A stretch of DNA of 64,000 nt from Flagellimonas lutaonensis (GTDB lineage: Bacteria > Bacteroidota > Bacteroidia > Flavobacteriales > Flavobacteriaceae). Numbering within the stretch: position 1 is the stretch's first letter; every line of letters begins with the position of its first letter. Below the pieces are notes generated by a model, which saw only the letters and a list, made by a program, of their open reading frames with translations, was not told the origin of the DNA and did not search any database. The position numbers and the translations under genes are program-made. This document shows, one piece after another, positions 35,148-44,406 of the stretch. The DNA is taken from positions 2,236,501 through 2,300,500 of the forward strand of contig NZ_CP011071.1 of the NCBI RefSeq assembly GCF_000963865.1. The letters are read 5' to 3'.

Positions 35148-36776
35148 TTATCCCAAGAAAGGATAACGATAATCTTCGGGGGTCACAAAGGTTTCTTTGA
35201 TCAATCTAGGCGATACCCAACGCAAAAGGTTCTGTGCGGAACCTGCCTTGTCGTTGGTACCCGATGCACGTGCGCCGCCAAACGGCTGTTGGCCCACAAC
35301 CGCCCCAGTGGGTTTATCGTTGATATAGAAATTGCCCGCACAATTTTCCAGAACCTTGGTGGCCTCGTCAATGGCATATCGGTCGGTTGCCAAGACAGCG
35401 CCGGTAAGGGCATACTCTGAGGTGCCATCGACCAATTCAAGTGTTTGGCTCCAGTCTTTGTCATCGTAAATGTATACGGTGACGACCGGACCGAAGAGCT
35501 CAGTGCACATAGTGGTGTATTTCGGGTCTTTGGTCAAGATCACGGTCGGTTCAACGAAATAACCAACCGATTTGTCATAACCACCCCCCACAATGATTTC
35601 AGCCTCTTTGTCGGCCTTTGCCTGATTGATGTATTTGGCAAGTTTATCGAAAGATCCTTCATGTATCACCGCAGTGATAAAATTTGACATGTCTTCGGGC
35701 GAGCCGGGCTTGTTGAAGCTTTCGATATCTTTTTTGATCAATTCCAGAATCTCATCGGCGGTCGACTTTGGCAAGTACACCCTAGAGGCGGCACTACATT
35801 TTTGTCCTTGAAACTCAAAGGCACCCCTGGTAATGGCCGTTGCCACCTGCTGTGGTTTGGCGGTCGGGTGGGCAATGATGAAGTCTTTACCTCCCGTTTC
35901 ACCGACGATTCTTGGGTATGTCTTATAGTTGTGGATGTTGTTTCCGATCTGTTTCCAAAGCTCTTTGAAGACATGGGTCGAACCGGTGAAGTGCAATCCT
36001 GAAAAATCTGGACTTGCCAGTACGGTTTCCGTAATCATCACGGGGTCGCCCATGACCATATTGATCACACCATCTGGCAATCCAGCCTCCTTAAAGACAT
36101 CCATGATAACCTTAGCCGAATAGACCTGGCTGTCGCTGGGTTTCCAGACCACCACATTGCCCATCATGGCCGCACTGGCCGGTAAGTTTCCGGCGATGGC
36201 CGTGAAATTGAAAGGCGTAATGGCGTATACAAATCCTTCCAATGGGCGGTATTCGACACGGTTCCAAGTTCCCTCAGCTGAATAGGGCTGCTCCTTATAA
36301 ATCTCGCTCATGAACTCCACATTGAAACGCAAGAAATCAATGAGCTCGCAGGCTGCGTCTATCTCTGCTTGGTGAATGGTCTTCGATTGGGCCATCATGG
36401 TGGCGGCATTGATTTTGGCACGATAAGGACCCGCTATCAGGTCAGCGGCTTTTAAAAATATGGCTGCGCGCTGCTCCCAAACAAGGTCGGCCCATTTTTT
36501 TCGTGCTTCCAAACAATTGGCAATGGCCTTTTCTACATGTTCTTTTTCGGCCGTATGGTAATGTCCGACAATATGTTGGTGCTCATGTGGGGGTGACATG
36601 GGGCGTGTGTTGCCGGTCTTTATTTCTTCTGAGCCGATATAAAGTGGCACCTCGACCTTCGAATTATAATATGCCTTGTATTGTTTTAAGACTTCTTCGC
36701 GCTCAGGAGTACCTGGAGCGTAGCTCTTTATAGGTTCATTGACTGCTATAGGAACTTTAAAAAAACCTTTGCCCAT
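35148..36776 (-). CDS. pruA: 1-pyrroline-5-carboxylate dehydrogenase
   Basis: A 542-residue NAD-dependent aldehyde dehydrogenase that oxidises pyrroline-5-carboxylate/glutamate semialdehyde to glutamate in proline breakdown. The catalytic cysteine is in FEFQGQKCSAASRVYLPKS near residue 315. The glutamate-containing segment IVGETGGKDFIIAH and the NAD-contact AITPFNFTAIAGNLPASAA are also present. The length matches the stand-alone (group 1) P5C dehydrogenases. No proline dehydrogenase gene is adjacent. Confidence 0.93.
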   Translation of the reverse strand: MGKGFFKVPIAVNEPIKSYAPGTPEREEVLKQYKAYYNSKVEVPLYIGSEEIKTGNTRPMSPPHEHQHIVGHYHTAEKEHVEKAIANCLEARKKWADLVWEQRAAIFLKAADLIAGPYRAKINAATMMAQSKTIHQAEIDAACELIDFLRFNVEFMSEIYKEQPYSAEGTWNRVEYRPLEGFVYAITPFNFTAIAGNLPASAAMMGNVVVWKPSDSQVYSAKVIMDVFKEAGLPDGVINMVMGDPVMITETVLASPDFSGLHFTGSTHVFKELWKQIGNNIHNYKTYPRIVGETGGKDFIIAHPTAKPQQVATAITRGAFEFQGQKCSAASRVYLPKSTADEILELIKKDIESFNKPGSPEDMSNFITAVIHEGSFDKLAKYINQAKADKEAEIIVGGGYDKSVGYFVEPTVILTKDPKYTTMCTELFGPVVTVYIYDDKDWSQTLELVDGTSEYALTGAVLATDRYAIDEATKVLENCAGNFYINDKPTGAVVGQQPFGGARASGTNDKAGSAQNLLRWVSPRLIKETFVTPEDYRYPFLG

Positions 36777-36808
36777 TGTGGATTTTTTTTAGGGTTATAG
36801 AATGCCCA

Positions 36809-36816
36809 CAAAGGTA
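36809..36816 (-). promoter_or_regulatory. Bacteroidota -7 box for pruA
   Basis: TACCTTTG on minus, 33 bases upstream of the pruA ATG. Confidence 0.45.
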
Positions 36817-36928
36817 GTGAAAGGTAAAGCTATTATAAAATTGGAATTATTGCTAAATAGTAACTATTTGACTAGTGGAAAAGATAAATCTATTACAGAT
36901 TGCTTATTGTTAATTGCTATGTGAATTA

Positions 36929-37296
36929 TTATAATTTAGAGTATAAATATTTTATATATCCATTTACAGAATGAATAGCTGCATCAACGAGTGCTATACC
37001 CTTTGAGATTTCTACTTCGCTTACTAGGCCTTCATCCAAACAATTAATCAGATCATCTTTTATTTCGTATAGTGACCCCCTACTTATTCTACAGAATTGT
37101 ATGTTCTCTTTATGATTATACCTTCCAAAGCCTTCAGCGATATTTCTTGTAGTTGAACGACCTGCCCTTCTAAGATTTTGAATCATATCAAAGTCCTTTT
37201 TATCAATCTTTTTTGAGATAAACGTCCGGTCCAAATTTTTACTTCACGACATTTCTTCCAACAGTCTAATTCTTCGAATGATTTATAGCTGGGCAT
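36929..37296 (-). pseudogene. Four-helix-bundle protein (S23/IVP family), frameshifted
   Basis: The 3' part encodes a typical four-helix-bundle (S23 ribosomal-protein-like) sequence with NLRRAGRSTTRNIAEGFGRY and NIQFCRISRGSLYEIKDDLI. It has no ATG of its own; the expected N-terminus MPSYKSFEELDCWKKCREV lies upstream from an ATG at 37296 but in another frame. The frames join near 37232, within a run AAAAATTTGG, if one base is restored, and the reconstructed spacing between the two blocks equals that of the family as I recall it. It may be a recent pseudogene, a sequencing error, or rarely a recoded gene. Family function is unknown. Confidence 0.7.
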
Positions 37297-37340
37297 AGCC
37301 TTAAGTCAATAAACAATCAATAATCAGTAATTGAAAAACC

Positions 37341-37727
37341 TTAGTTCATGGCAAAAGGGGCCGCGAACTTAAAGGTGGGAATTTCTACCTCAAACTCTTC
37401 ACCAGAAGAAAAATTGACCATGTGGTAGAAGCCCCGCATGGCTCCAATGGGCGATGCCAATAGGCATCCTGAACTATAGGTGTGCGATTTGCCCGGCTGT
37501 ATCACAGGTTTTTTGCCGATTACACCCTCGCCGTCCACCGTCTCTTTTTCCTTGAGCGAGTCAAAGATGTCCCAATGGCGTGCCGTCAGTTGCACCACAT
37601 CCTTACTTTGGTTTTCAATGGTAATGGTATAGCCAAAGGCATAGTGCATCTTGTAGTTTTTAAAGAATGTACCCTCAAAACTTGTCTGTACAGAAACTTT
37701 GATTCCTTTGGTAACTTGTGTAATCAT
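37341..37727 (-). CDS. apaG: ApaG-domain protein
   Basis: A 128-residue single-domain ApaG protein with a fibronectin-III-like fold. Signatures are FAFGYTITIENQS-like YAFGYTITIENQSKDVVQLT, ARHWDIFDSLKEKETVDGEG and SGCLLASPIGAMRGFYHMV. In enterobacteria apaG is linked to cobalt/magnesium sensitivity, but the molecular role is not settled. It follows the DUF3667 gene by three bases and is likely co-transcribed with it. Confidence 0.93.
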   Translation of the reverse strand: MITQVTKGIKVSVQTSFEGTFFKNYKMHYAFGYTITIENQSKDVVQLTARHWDIFDSLKEKETVDGEGVIGKKPVIQPGKSHTYSSGCLLASPIGAMRGFYHMVNFSSGEEFEVEIPTFKFAAPFAMN

Positions 37728-37730
37728 GGC

Positions 37731-38924
37731 TCAGTAGGTAAAAACACTTCCCGTAAACAGTAAAATTATGCTCAAAAGTGCCAAAAAGGCAAAAACCGTA
37801 TTCAGAAAAATGTATTTAACAATCGTTTTAAACCTGCCTTGTCCGTAGAAATTTCTCATCGCCTTATAAAGGTAAACGCCAAACACCAATAGAAAAAGTC
37901 CTGCGCTTGTTATGTTGAAAACACCGTCTACGATCAGGCTAAGGATGAGCAAGATAAATAATAATGACTGGTTGTGGAAACTAAAGATTAAATGATCGGT
38001 ATAGGTATATTTTTTGCGGATGTACACCACCCAAATAAAGATGGTGAAGATGGGAAGAAAGAAAAATACGATGAACGGTAACTGTGAAATTGTGTCGTTC
38101 AACCAGGTGCCCGGTTGGGCAAGTGCCTTTAAAACACTTTTTGAGGCATTATAGCTGATCCTGTTGCCCAAAGAGGCTTTTACACCATATTTTTCTTGGG
38201 CCTCTTCGAAGCTTGAAAGCGAGTCTTTGCGTATCATGGCGATGAAAAACTCCAACTTGTCTGCAAAACTGGTTTTTTTTTCATTCTGTAGTTTCCCAAA
38301 GTATTGTTTGGGGTCTGCCAACATCAAAGAATCGGATATTCTTTCTCTTTCGATGTTTTCTTGAATGAACACATTCAAAGAGTCGAGCTGATCGAGATTC
38401 TCTGAAAGTCTAGGATCCTCTTTCGCCAAAGAATCGATCTGACCCAATGGCACCACTATGTTTTCGTTGCCGTTAAGGCTGTCGATTCTTATGGCAGAGG
38501 GGTCTACCGAGAAGTTAAGATTCCCGTTGTCCCGTATTTTTTCGTCAAGTTTGAGTTGGTCGAGTTTATATAGGTCGTTATCATAGGTGAACAGCAAAAA
38601 GTAGATAAAGGCCAAGCTCAATAAAAACCGGAACGGGTTGGTGTACGAAACCCTTTTTCCAGCTATATAGTCTTTGGTGATGGTGCCTGGCTTGACCAAT
38701 AGGGTATACAGGGTTTTGAGCAATTTTGAGTCGTAGTTGACCAGACTTGAAAAAAACTCGTCTAAAAAATCTTTGAGAACCAGTTTTTTGGTACTGTTGG
38801 CCTGCGAACAATTGGGGCAATACTTGTCGCTGATATCCAGTGGGTGCCCGCAATTCAAACACTGGTTGCCGCGAAACCTAAGCTCGTACCGGCCTTTGGT
38901 GATAAGCCCTTTGCCCTTGCCCAT
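37731..38924 (-). CDS. DUF3667 membrane protein with zinc ribbon
   Basis: A 397-residue protein of unknown function. The N-terminus has a CLNCGHPLDISDKYCPNCSQ zinc ribbon (near residues 21-40), then the conserved DFLDEFFSSLVNYDSKLLKT and KPGTITKDYIAGKRVSYTNP segments typical of DUF3667. Hydrophobic helices follow, interrupted by a long polar, probably coiled region (about 120-260) and closed by four more helices. It pairs with apaG. Confidence 0.85.
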   Translation of the reverse strand: MGKGKGLITKGRYELRFRGNQCLNCGHPLDISDKYCPNCSQANSTKKLVLKDFLDEFFSSLVNYDSKLLKTLYTLLVKPGTITKDYIAGKRVSYTNPFRFLLSLAFIYFLLFTYDNDLYKLDQLKLDEKIRDNGNLNFSVDPSAIRIDSLNGNENIVVPLGQIDSLAKEDPRLSENLDQLDSLNVFIQENIERERISDSLMLADPKQYFGKLQNEKKTSFADKLEFFIAMIRKDSLSSFEEAQEKYGVKASLGNRISYNASKSVLKALAQPGTWLNDTISQLPFIVFFFLPIFTIFIWVVYIRKKYTYTDHLIFSFHNQSLLFILLILSLIVDGVFNITSAGLFLLVFGVYLYKAMRNFYGQGRFKTIVKYIFLNTVFAFLALLSIILLFTGSVFTY

Positions 38925-38953
38925 TTTTGGTTTGTTTGGACACTAAAGATAAG

Positions 38954-40198
38954 TTAATTGCTGATATCTCTTGAGTTCGCCGTGCCAATGCCGATTATGC
39001 TGTCGTAGAGGTCCCCGAAGTTACGGTAATAGACCAAGATAAGGTAGTTGTTCTCGGTAAAATGAAAATTGCCTGATACCAAGTTGAAATCTAGCTCGCC
39101 ATTATCATTTTTAACCACATATTTATAATTGTAGAACCCTTGCTTGATGGGGTAGGTGAGCTCTAAATTGCCCGTGTCTTCATTGAATGCCATTTTGTTC
39201 TCTTCTCCGATGTCGTAGTTGTTGAATTTGCCCACCACGTACACCTCGTTCAAGCCAATAATATTGCTGTAGGGCAAACTGAAATGGACCTCTGAGTACT
39301 CTGCCTCGCGCGAAACATTGTCTCCCTGAAGGGTGCGCACCAAAAAATCACCGTTAATATCAGGAAAATAGGTGTAGGGCTGGTCGTAACGATATTGGTT
39401 GGTGAACAAGTAATGGTGATAAAGCTCTTTAAATTCTATTCGTGCAATGGCAAAAGAAGGCGCCCTTAGGTCTTTGGTGTCAAAGTTCAAAAATTCATTT
39501 CCCCCGAAAAAACTGGTCTCTTTATCATATTTATAGACAAGTTCGTTTCCTATGGTAAACTGCGGTTGCACATTGTAAATGGCTGTCGGCCAATAGTGGT
39601 TCTGAATAATGGCCACCTTTATTTCTTTCTTCGGATTTACCACTTGAAACCCTGAAGTGTTGATGGTAAACTGTACTACCTGTTTCTCGTTGATATAGTC
39701 AAAGTCTCTCGACCGCTTTACTGTAGCGCCCACCCGTACCAAATCTTGGTAGACCACAAACCGCCGGGAAAACTGCAGCTCGTTGTACATATTATAGATT
39801 TCGAGCACATAGTTGCCGCTGGCCTTCAGGCGTACTTCGCCATTTGGGATCGTTAATCGGTAATTGGAATAGGGCTGTAGGGTATTGTAACTGTTTTCAT
39901 AGTCGATGATGCGTTGGTTGTCGGTTCCGTCGAGGTATTGCGATTTTAGTAGCTGTGATGGTGTCCAATCATAATCGCAATGAACAATTTTATAATAGTA
40001 GTCTTGCTCACTAGCACTCAGGTCATCGAACTCAAGAACGATGCGTTCGCCCAATTGAACCACCGGAAATTGATCTTCGGTGGGCCCTTTGAAGATAATC
40101 GTCTTGATGTGCGGCGGTGGATTTACCTCTTCTTTTACTTGGCCAACTACTGAGAAAGAGAAGAATAGCAGAAAAACTTGTTTGATCAAAAAGCGCAT
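38954..40198 (-). CDS. Type IX secretion system plug protein (DUF5103)
   Basis: A 414-residue secreted protein with an N-terminal signal peptide (MRFLIKQVFLLFFSFSVVGQ). Family-typical segments are YYYKIVHCDYDWTPSQLLKS, YLDGTDNQRIIDYENSYNT and NEVYVVGKFNNY. Members of DUF5103 include the plug that closes the periplasmic side of the SprA translocon in Flavobacterium. It supports, together with porT and the type B cargo at 53674, a working T9SS. Confidence 0.85.
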   Translation of the reverse strand: MRFLIKQVFLLFFSFSVVGQVKEEVNPPPHIKTIIFKGPTEDQFPVVQLGERIVLEFDDLSASEQDYYYKIVHCDYDWTPSQLLKSQYLDGTDNQRIIDYENSYNTLQPYSNYRLTIPNGEVRLKASGNYVLEIYNMYNELQFSRRFVVYQDLVRVGATVKRSRDFDYINEKQVVQFTINTSGFQVVNPKKEIKVAIIQNHYWPTAIYNVQPQFTIGNELVYKYDKETSFFGGNEFLNFDTKDLRAPSFAIARIEFKELYHHYLFTNQYRYDQPYTYFPDINGDFLVRTLQGDNVSREAEYSEVHFSLPYSNIIGLNEVYVVGKFNNYDIGEENKMAFNEDTGNLELTYPIKQGFYNYKYVVKNDNGELDFNLVSGNFHFTENNYLILVYYRNFGDLYDSIIGIGTANSRDISN

Positions 40199-40308
40199 TT
40201 AGGGCCTATTTTGTGGATAAAGGTAAACAAAAAGTATGCCGACCAAAGCAAGCTCGTTGTAATGCCATTTTTCTTGGTTGATAATTATGAAAACAATCCT
40301 TTAAGTAG

Positions 40309-40316
40309 TAAATTTG
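40309..40316 (+). promoter_or_regulatory. Bacteroidota -7 box for the nqr operon
   Basis: TAAATTTG, an exact TAnnTTTG match, 36 bases before the nqrA ATG. A -33 element at standard spacing is not clear. Confidence 0.5.
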
Positions 40317-40352
40317 CGTGCAATTTTTGATAACCATAAGGTCTATTATAAT

Positions 40353-41705
40353 ATGTCTAAAGACATCCGAATCAAAAAAGGGTTGAACATCAACCTTGTC
40401 GGGGCTGCAGAACAGACTACTTCGAAAGCCGTTACCAGCAATGTTTACGCTCTCAATTTAGAAGATTTCCACGGGATTACGCCAAAAATGTTGATCAAAG
40501 AAGGTGCCGAGGTAAAAGCCGGCGAGCCTATTTTCTTCAACAAGAAAATTGAAGAGATGCTCTTTGTCTCGCCCGTTAGCGGTGAGTTGGTAGAGATTGT
40601 TCGCGGTGCACGGCGAAGGATATTGACCATAAAGATTTTGGCCGATAAGGAACAGCGGTACCTGACCCATGATAAAATTGATTTGAAAAAGGCCGACGCC
40701 GATGAAATTCGAACGGCCCTTTTGAAGTCTGGTTGTTGGCCGTTTATCAAGCAGCGTCCGTATGACATTGTCGCCAATCCCGATTTGGTGCCCAAGGCCA
40801 TTTTTATTTCGGGCTATACAACGGCTCCTTTGGCGGCTGACGTAGATTATGTCTTACGCGGAAAAGAAAAAGAAGTACAGGCGGCCATCGATGCCCTATC
40901 AAAACTTACCCCGGGCACTATACACGTATCTGTGGGCAATACTTCCACATCGCCCTTCAGCAAAATAGAGGGTATTACCTTGCATAAAGTTTCAGGGCCA
41001 CACCCTGCCGGTCTGGTGGGCACCCAAATCAATAAGATAGACCCCATCAACAAGGGAGAGGTGGTCTGGACGATTGCGCCCCAAGACTTGATCATTATGG
41101 GCGAGTGGCTGTTGACCGGCAAGTTCAATGCCGAGCGCACCGTAGCATTGGCAGGGTCTGCGGTCAAGTCACCCAAGTACTATACCACTAAAATTGGGGC
41201 CGAGATTTCTACCTTTTTGTATGCAAGCGGGGTCGATTTAAAGAAATTCAGGTTGATCAACGGTGATGTGCTCACTGGTTACAAAGTGCGGCCTGATGGG
41301 TATTTGGGTTTCTACAACAATACCGTTACGGCCATACCTGAAGGAGATGACTATGAGTTTTTCGGGTGGAACAAACCGGTATTCAACAAAATTTCGCCGA
41401 CAAGGGCGCTGACCTTTTCTTGGTTAAAGCCCAATAAGAAATATGACCTTGATACCAATACCAACGGCGAGCACAGGGCCTTTGTGGTCACTGGGCTTTA
41501 CGAACAGGTATTTCCGTTCGATATCTATCCACTTCAATTGTTGAAGGCCTGCATGGTCAAAGATTTGGATGAGATGGAGCAATTGGGCCTTTACGAAGTG
41601 GCCCCCGAAGACTTTGCACTTACAGAGTTTGTCTGTATATCAAAACAACCGCACCAAAAAATAATCAGGGAAGGACTTGATTTACTATACCAAGAAATAG
41701 GATAA
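40353..41705 (+). CDS. nqrA: Na+-NQR subunit A
   Basis: A 450-residue cytoplasmic subunit of the Na+-translocating NADH:quinone oxidoreductase, thought to take part in quinone binding. It opens with IRIKKGLNINLVGAAEQ and contains PKMLIKEGAEVKAGEPIFF, VSGPHPAGLVGTQINKIDPI and a late FPFDIYPLQLLKACMVKD. The ATG at 40353 is chosen over a GTG-type extension at 40314 because NqrA proteins begin at this motif and the -7 box lies at 40309. First gene of a six-gene operon. Confidence 0.95.
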   Translation: MSKDIRIKKGLNINLVGAAEQTTSKAVTSNVYALNLEDFHGITPKMLIKEGAEVKAGEPIFFNKKIEEMLFVSPVSGELVEIVRGARRRILTIKILADKEQRYLTHDKIDLKKADADEIRTALLKSGCWPFIKQRPYDIVANPDLVPKAIFISGYTTAPLAADVDYVLRGKEKEVQAAIDALSKLTPGTIHVSVGNTSTSPFSKIEGITLHKVSGPHPAGLVGTQINKIDPINKGEVVWTIAPQDLIIMGEWLLTGKFNAERTVALAGSAVKSPKYYTTKIGAEISTFLYASGVDLKKFRLINGDVLTGYKVRPDGYLGFYNNTVTAIPEGDDYEFFGWNKPVFNKISPTRALTFSWLKPNKKYDLDTNTNGEHRAFVVTGLYEQVFPFDIYPLQLLKACMVKDLDEMEQLGLYEVAPEDFALTEFVCISKQPHQKIIREGLDLLYQEIG

Positions 41706-41706
41706 C

Positions 41707-42987
41707 ATGAGTGATAAGAGACTTACTTTAAAGAAAAGGCTGCACATTTTAAAGCACCACTATAGAGATAGTAAGTGGGCTCCGGCATTCAATGCCCTGC
41801 ATACGTTTCTGTATACCCCAGATGAGACCACGCATGGTCGGGGTACCCATGTAAAGGCCGCAGACGATTTAAAGCGTACCATGAACACTGTAATCATGGC
41901 CTTGGTACCCTGCTTGCTGTTCGGCATGTTCAATGCAGGTTACCAACATTATTCGGCCATTAATGGATATCCAGAAAATTTCTCGTTGTTCGAGCATTTC
42001 TTGACTTGGGACAATTTTTGGCTGGGGGCCATTACGGTGCTGCCCTTGGTCATCGTTTCATACGGTGTGGGGTTGGCCATTGAGTTCTTGTTTGCCGTGA
42101 TCAAAGGGCATGAAGTGGAGGAAGGATACCTGGTAACGGGTATGTTGGTGCCATTGATCATTCCTGTTGACACCCCACTTTGGATGTTGGCCGTTGCCGT
42201 TGCTTTTGGTGTGGTTATCGGTAAAGAGGTATTTGGAGGTACGGGCATGAATATTTTGAATCCGGCCCTGACCATCCGGGCCTTCCTGTTCTTTGCCTAT
42301 CCCACTTGGATGAGTGGTGACAAGGTATGGGTGCACGGTGCCGTTGATAGGACCGGTACAGCAGATGCCATTTCTGGTGAAACAGTATTGGGTTATCTGG
42401 CCCAGGGTAATACGGCCGAAATGGCCCAGAAATTTGATGTGGCCGATATGTTTTTCGGCTTTATTCCCGGTTCGGTTGGTGAGACTTCCACCCTTTTGAT
42501 CCTTTTGGGCGGGTTGTTCCTCATTTTCTCAAAAATCGCAAGCTGGCGTATCATGGTTAGTGCCGTTATAGGTTCGTTGGCAATGGGGCTCATATTCAAC
42601 TGGGTCGTAGACATGGGTTGGATAGCTGAGTACAGCAAGTTCTATAGCCTTATGAGCTTTGAATATTGGAAGCATCTTATCGTGGGTGGCCTTGCCTTTG
42701 GCATTGTCTACATGGCAACCGACCCGGTCACAGGCTCACAGACCAATAGGGGAAAATGGATCTACGGATTTTTAATAGGGTTTCTATCGGTCATGATCCG
42801 TGTGTTTAACCCGGCCTATCCAGAAGGGGTGTTCTTGGCCATTCTGTTGATGAACGTCTTTGCGCCCACCATCGACCACTATGTGATAAGGGGCAATATC
42901 AGAAGACGATTTAAAAGATGGCAAAACGCCAAAATTTATCCTAGAATTTCTGAAGAAAAACAAGCACTTAAAGCTGAAACTGTTTAA
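41707..42987 (+). CDS. nqrB: Na+-NQR subunit B (flavinylated membrane subunit)
   Basis: A 426-residue membrane subunit with about ten helices, carrying covalent FMN and part of the Na+ path. The flavinylation site corresponds to ADAISGETVLGY (threonine in SGET, near residue 223); Vibrio has SGAT at this place. Other signatures are GKEVFGGTGMNILNPALT and YMATDPVTGSQTNRGKWIYG. It starts one base after the nqrA stop. Confidence 0.96.
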   Translation: MSDKRLTLKKRLHILKHHYRDSKWAPAFNALHTFLYTPDETTHGRGTHVKAADDLKRTMNTVIMALVPCLLFGMFNAGYQHYSAINGYPENFSLFEHFLTWDNFWLGAITVLPLVIVSYGVGLAIEFLFAVIKGHEVEEGYLVTGMLVPLIIPVDTPLWMLAVAVAFGVVIGKEVFGGTGMNILNPALTIRAFLFFAYPTWMSGDKVWVHGAVDRTGTADAISGETVLGYLAQGNTAEMAQKFDVADMFFGFIPGSVGETSTLLILLGGLFLIFSKIASWRIMVSAVIGSLAMGLIFNWVVDMGWIAEYSKFYSLMSFEYWKHLIVGGLAFGIVYMATDPVTGSQTNRGKWIYGFLIGFLSVMIRVFNPAYPEGVFLAILLMNVFAPTIDHYVIRGNIRRRFKRWQNAKIYPRISEEKQALKAETV

Positions 42988-42992
42988 TTACT

Positions 42993-43745
42993 ATGGCAAT
43001 CAATACCGAAAAGAACACGTATACCGTAATTTTCGCGACCATCATGGTGGCCGTCGTGGGATCGATATTGGCTTTTTTGGCCTCTAGTCTGCGCCCGGCC
43101 ATCGAGAAGAACGAGCGTTTTGAAAAACAGCAGAACATTCTCTACGCCATGGGTGTTAACGAGAACGATGGCGATAGTGGGGTAAACTTTGTTCCCACTG
43201 AAAGGGTCGAGGAAGAATTTTCAAAGTATATCAAAAAACAATTGGTCATCGATCCCAACGGAAATGCTCAAGAAGACCCAGAGGCTTTCCTCATCGATAT
43301 GAAAAAGCAGTTGAAAGCCTTTAAAGAAGGCAATGAGGCCAAGTTTCCATTATTTGTGGGAGAAAAAGATGGCAAGAAATTCTATATTCTGCCCATGTAC
43401 GGAAAAGGATTGTGGGATGCCATCTGGGGCTACATTTCGCTGGATGAGAACATGGTCGTGCAAGGTGTTTATTTTGACCATAAGGCCGAAACTCCCGGGC
43501 TTGGGGCAAATATTAAAATGCGCTTTTTTATGGACGACTTTGAAGGGGAATCCGTATTGGATGGAAACAGCTTTAAGGGCATAGCCGTGGTGAAGGGGAA
43601 CAATGACCCTTTGAACCAAGATAAAGATGACAATGAGGTTGATGCGTTGGCAGGTGCCACCATTACTGGCAATGGAGTAACTGCTATGATCAACGAAACT
43701 CTCAAAATCTATAGACCCTATTTGGAAACATTAAGAAATAACTAA
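42993..43745 (+). CDS. nqrC: Na+-NQR subunit C (flavinylated periplasmic subunit)
   Basis: A 250-residue subunit with one N-terminal membrane helix (IFATIMVAVVGSILAFLASS) and a periplasmic FMN-binding domain. The FMN attachment motif is VDALAGATITGNGV; the usual serine of SGAT is alanine here, but the acceptor threonine is kept. Segment HKAETPGLGANIK is also typical. FMN is probably attached by the ApbE encoded downstream. Confidence 0.95.
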   Translation: MAINTEKNTYTVIFATIMVAVVGSILAFLASSLRPAIEKNERFEKQQNILYAMGVNENDGDSGVNFVPTERVEEEFSKYIKKQLVIDPNGNAQEDPEAFLIDMKKQLKAFKEGNEAKFPLFVGEKDGKKFYILPMYGKGLWDAIWGYISLDENMVVQGVYFDHKAETPGLGANIKMRFFMDDFEGESVLDGNSFKGIAVVKGNNDPLNQDKDDNEVDALAGATITGNGVTAMINETLKIYRPYLETLRNN

Positions 43746-43746
43746 G

Positions 43747-44394
43747 ATGGCACTACTTTCAAAAAAAGATGCAAATTTGATTTTGGACCCATTGACGGAC
43801 AATAACCCAATAACCATTCAGGTATTGGGTATCTGTTCAGCATTGGCGATAACGGCCGAGCTTAAAGCTTCAATAGTAATGGCCATATCGGTAATTTTTG
43901 TTTTGGGGGTGGGTAATGTGGTCGTGTCTTTGATGCGCAATATTATTCCTTCTAAAATTAGAATTATCGTTCAACTTGTGGTCATTGCAGCATTGGTAAT
44001 TATCGTTGACCAGGTATTAAAAGCTTTTGCATATGAGTTGAGCAAGACCCTTTCGGTTTTTGTGGGATTGATTATTACCAACTGTATCATCATGGGGCGC
44101 TTTGAGGCATTTGCCCTCGGTAATGGCGTTTGGCGCTCGTTTTTAGACGGCATTGGCAATGCATTGGGCTATGGTGTCATTCTTATAATTGTCGGATTTT
44201 TTAGGGAACTATTGGGTTCTGGAACGTTGCTGGGTTATCAGGTATTGGGTGACCCCATTGCAAAAACTGGGTTATATTCAATCGGCTATGAAAACAATGG
44301 TTTCATGATCATACCTCCGGCAGCACTGATTGTCGTCGGCATCATTATTTGGGTACAACGCTCCCGCAATAGGGCATTGATAGAAGAAGCATAA
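43747..44394 (+). CDS. nqrD: Na+-NQR subunit D
   Basis: A 215-residue integral membrane protein with six helices, part of the Na+ channel and Fe-S carrying core together with NqrE. Typical motifs are NNPITIQVLGICSALAIT, FVGLIITNCIIMGRFEAFA and IVGFFRELLGSGTLLG. The cysteines in the second and fourth helices (ICSA, TNCI) are those proposed to hold an intramembrane iron centre. Confidence 0.95.
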   Translation: MALLSKKDANLILDPLTDNNPITIQVLGICSALAITAELKASIVMAISVIFVLGVGNVVVSLMRNIIPSKIRIIVQLVVIAALVIIVDQVLKAFAYELSKTLSVFVGLIITNCIIMGRFEAFALGNGVWRSFLDGIGNALGYGVILIIVGFFRELLGSGTLLGYQVLGDPIAKTGLYSIGYENNGFMIIPPAALIVVGIIIWVQRSRNRALIEEA

Positions 44395-44406
44395 AATATA
44401 TTTCAG

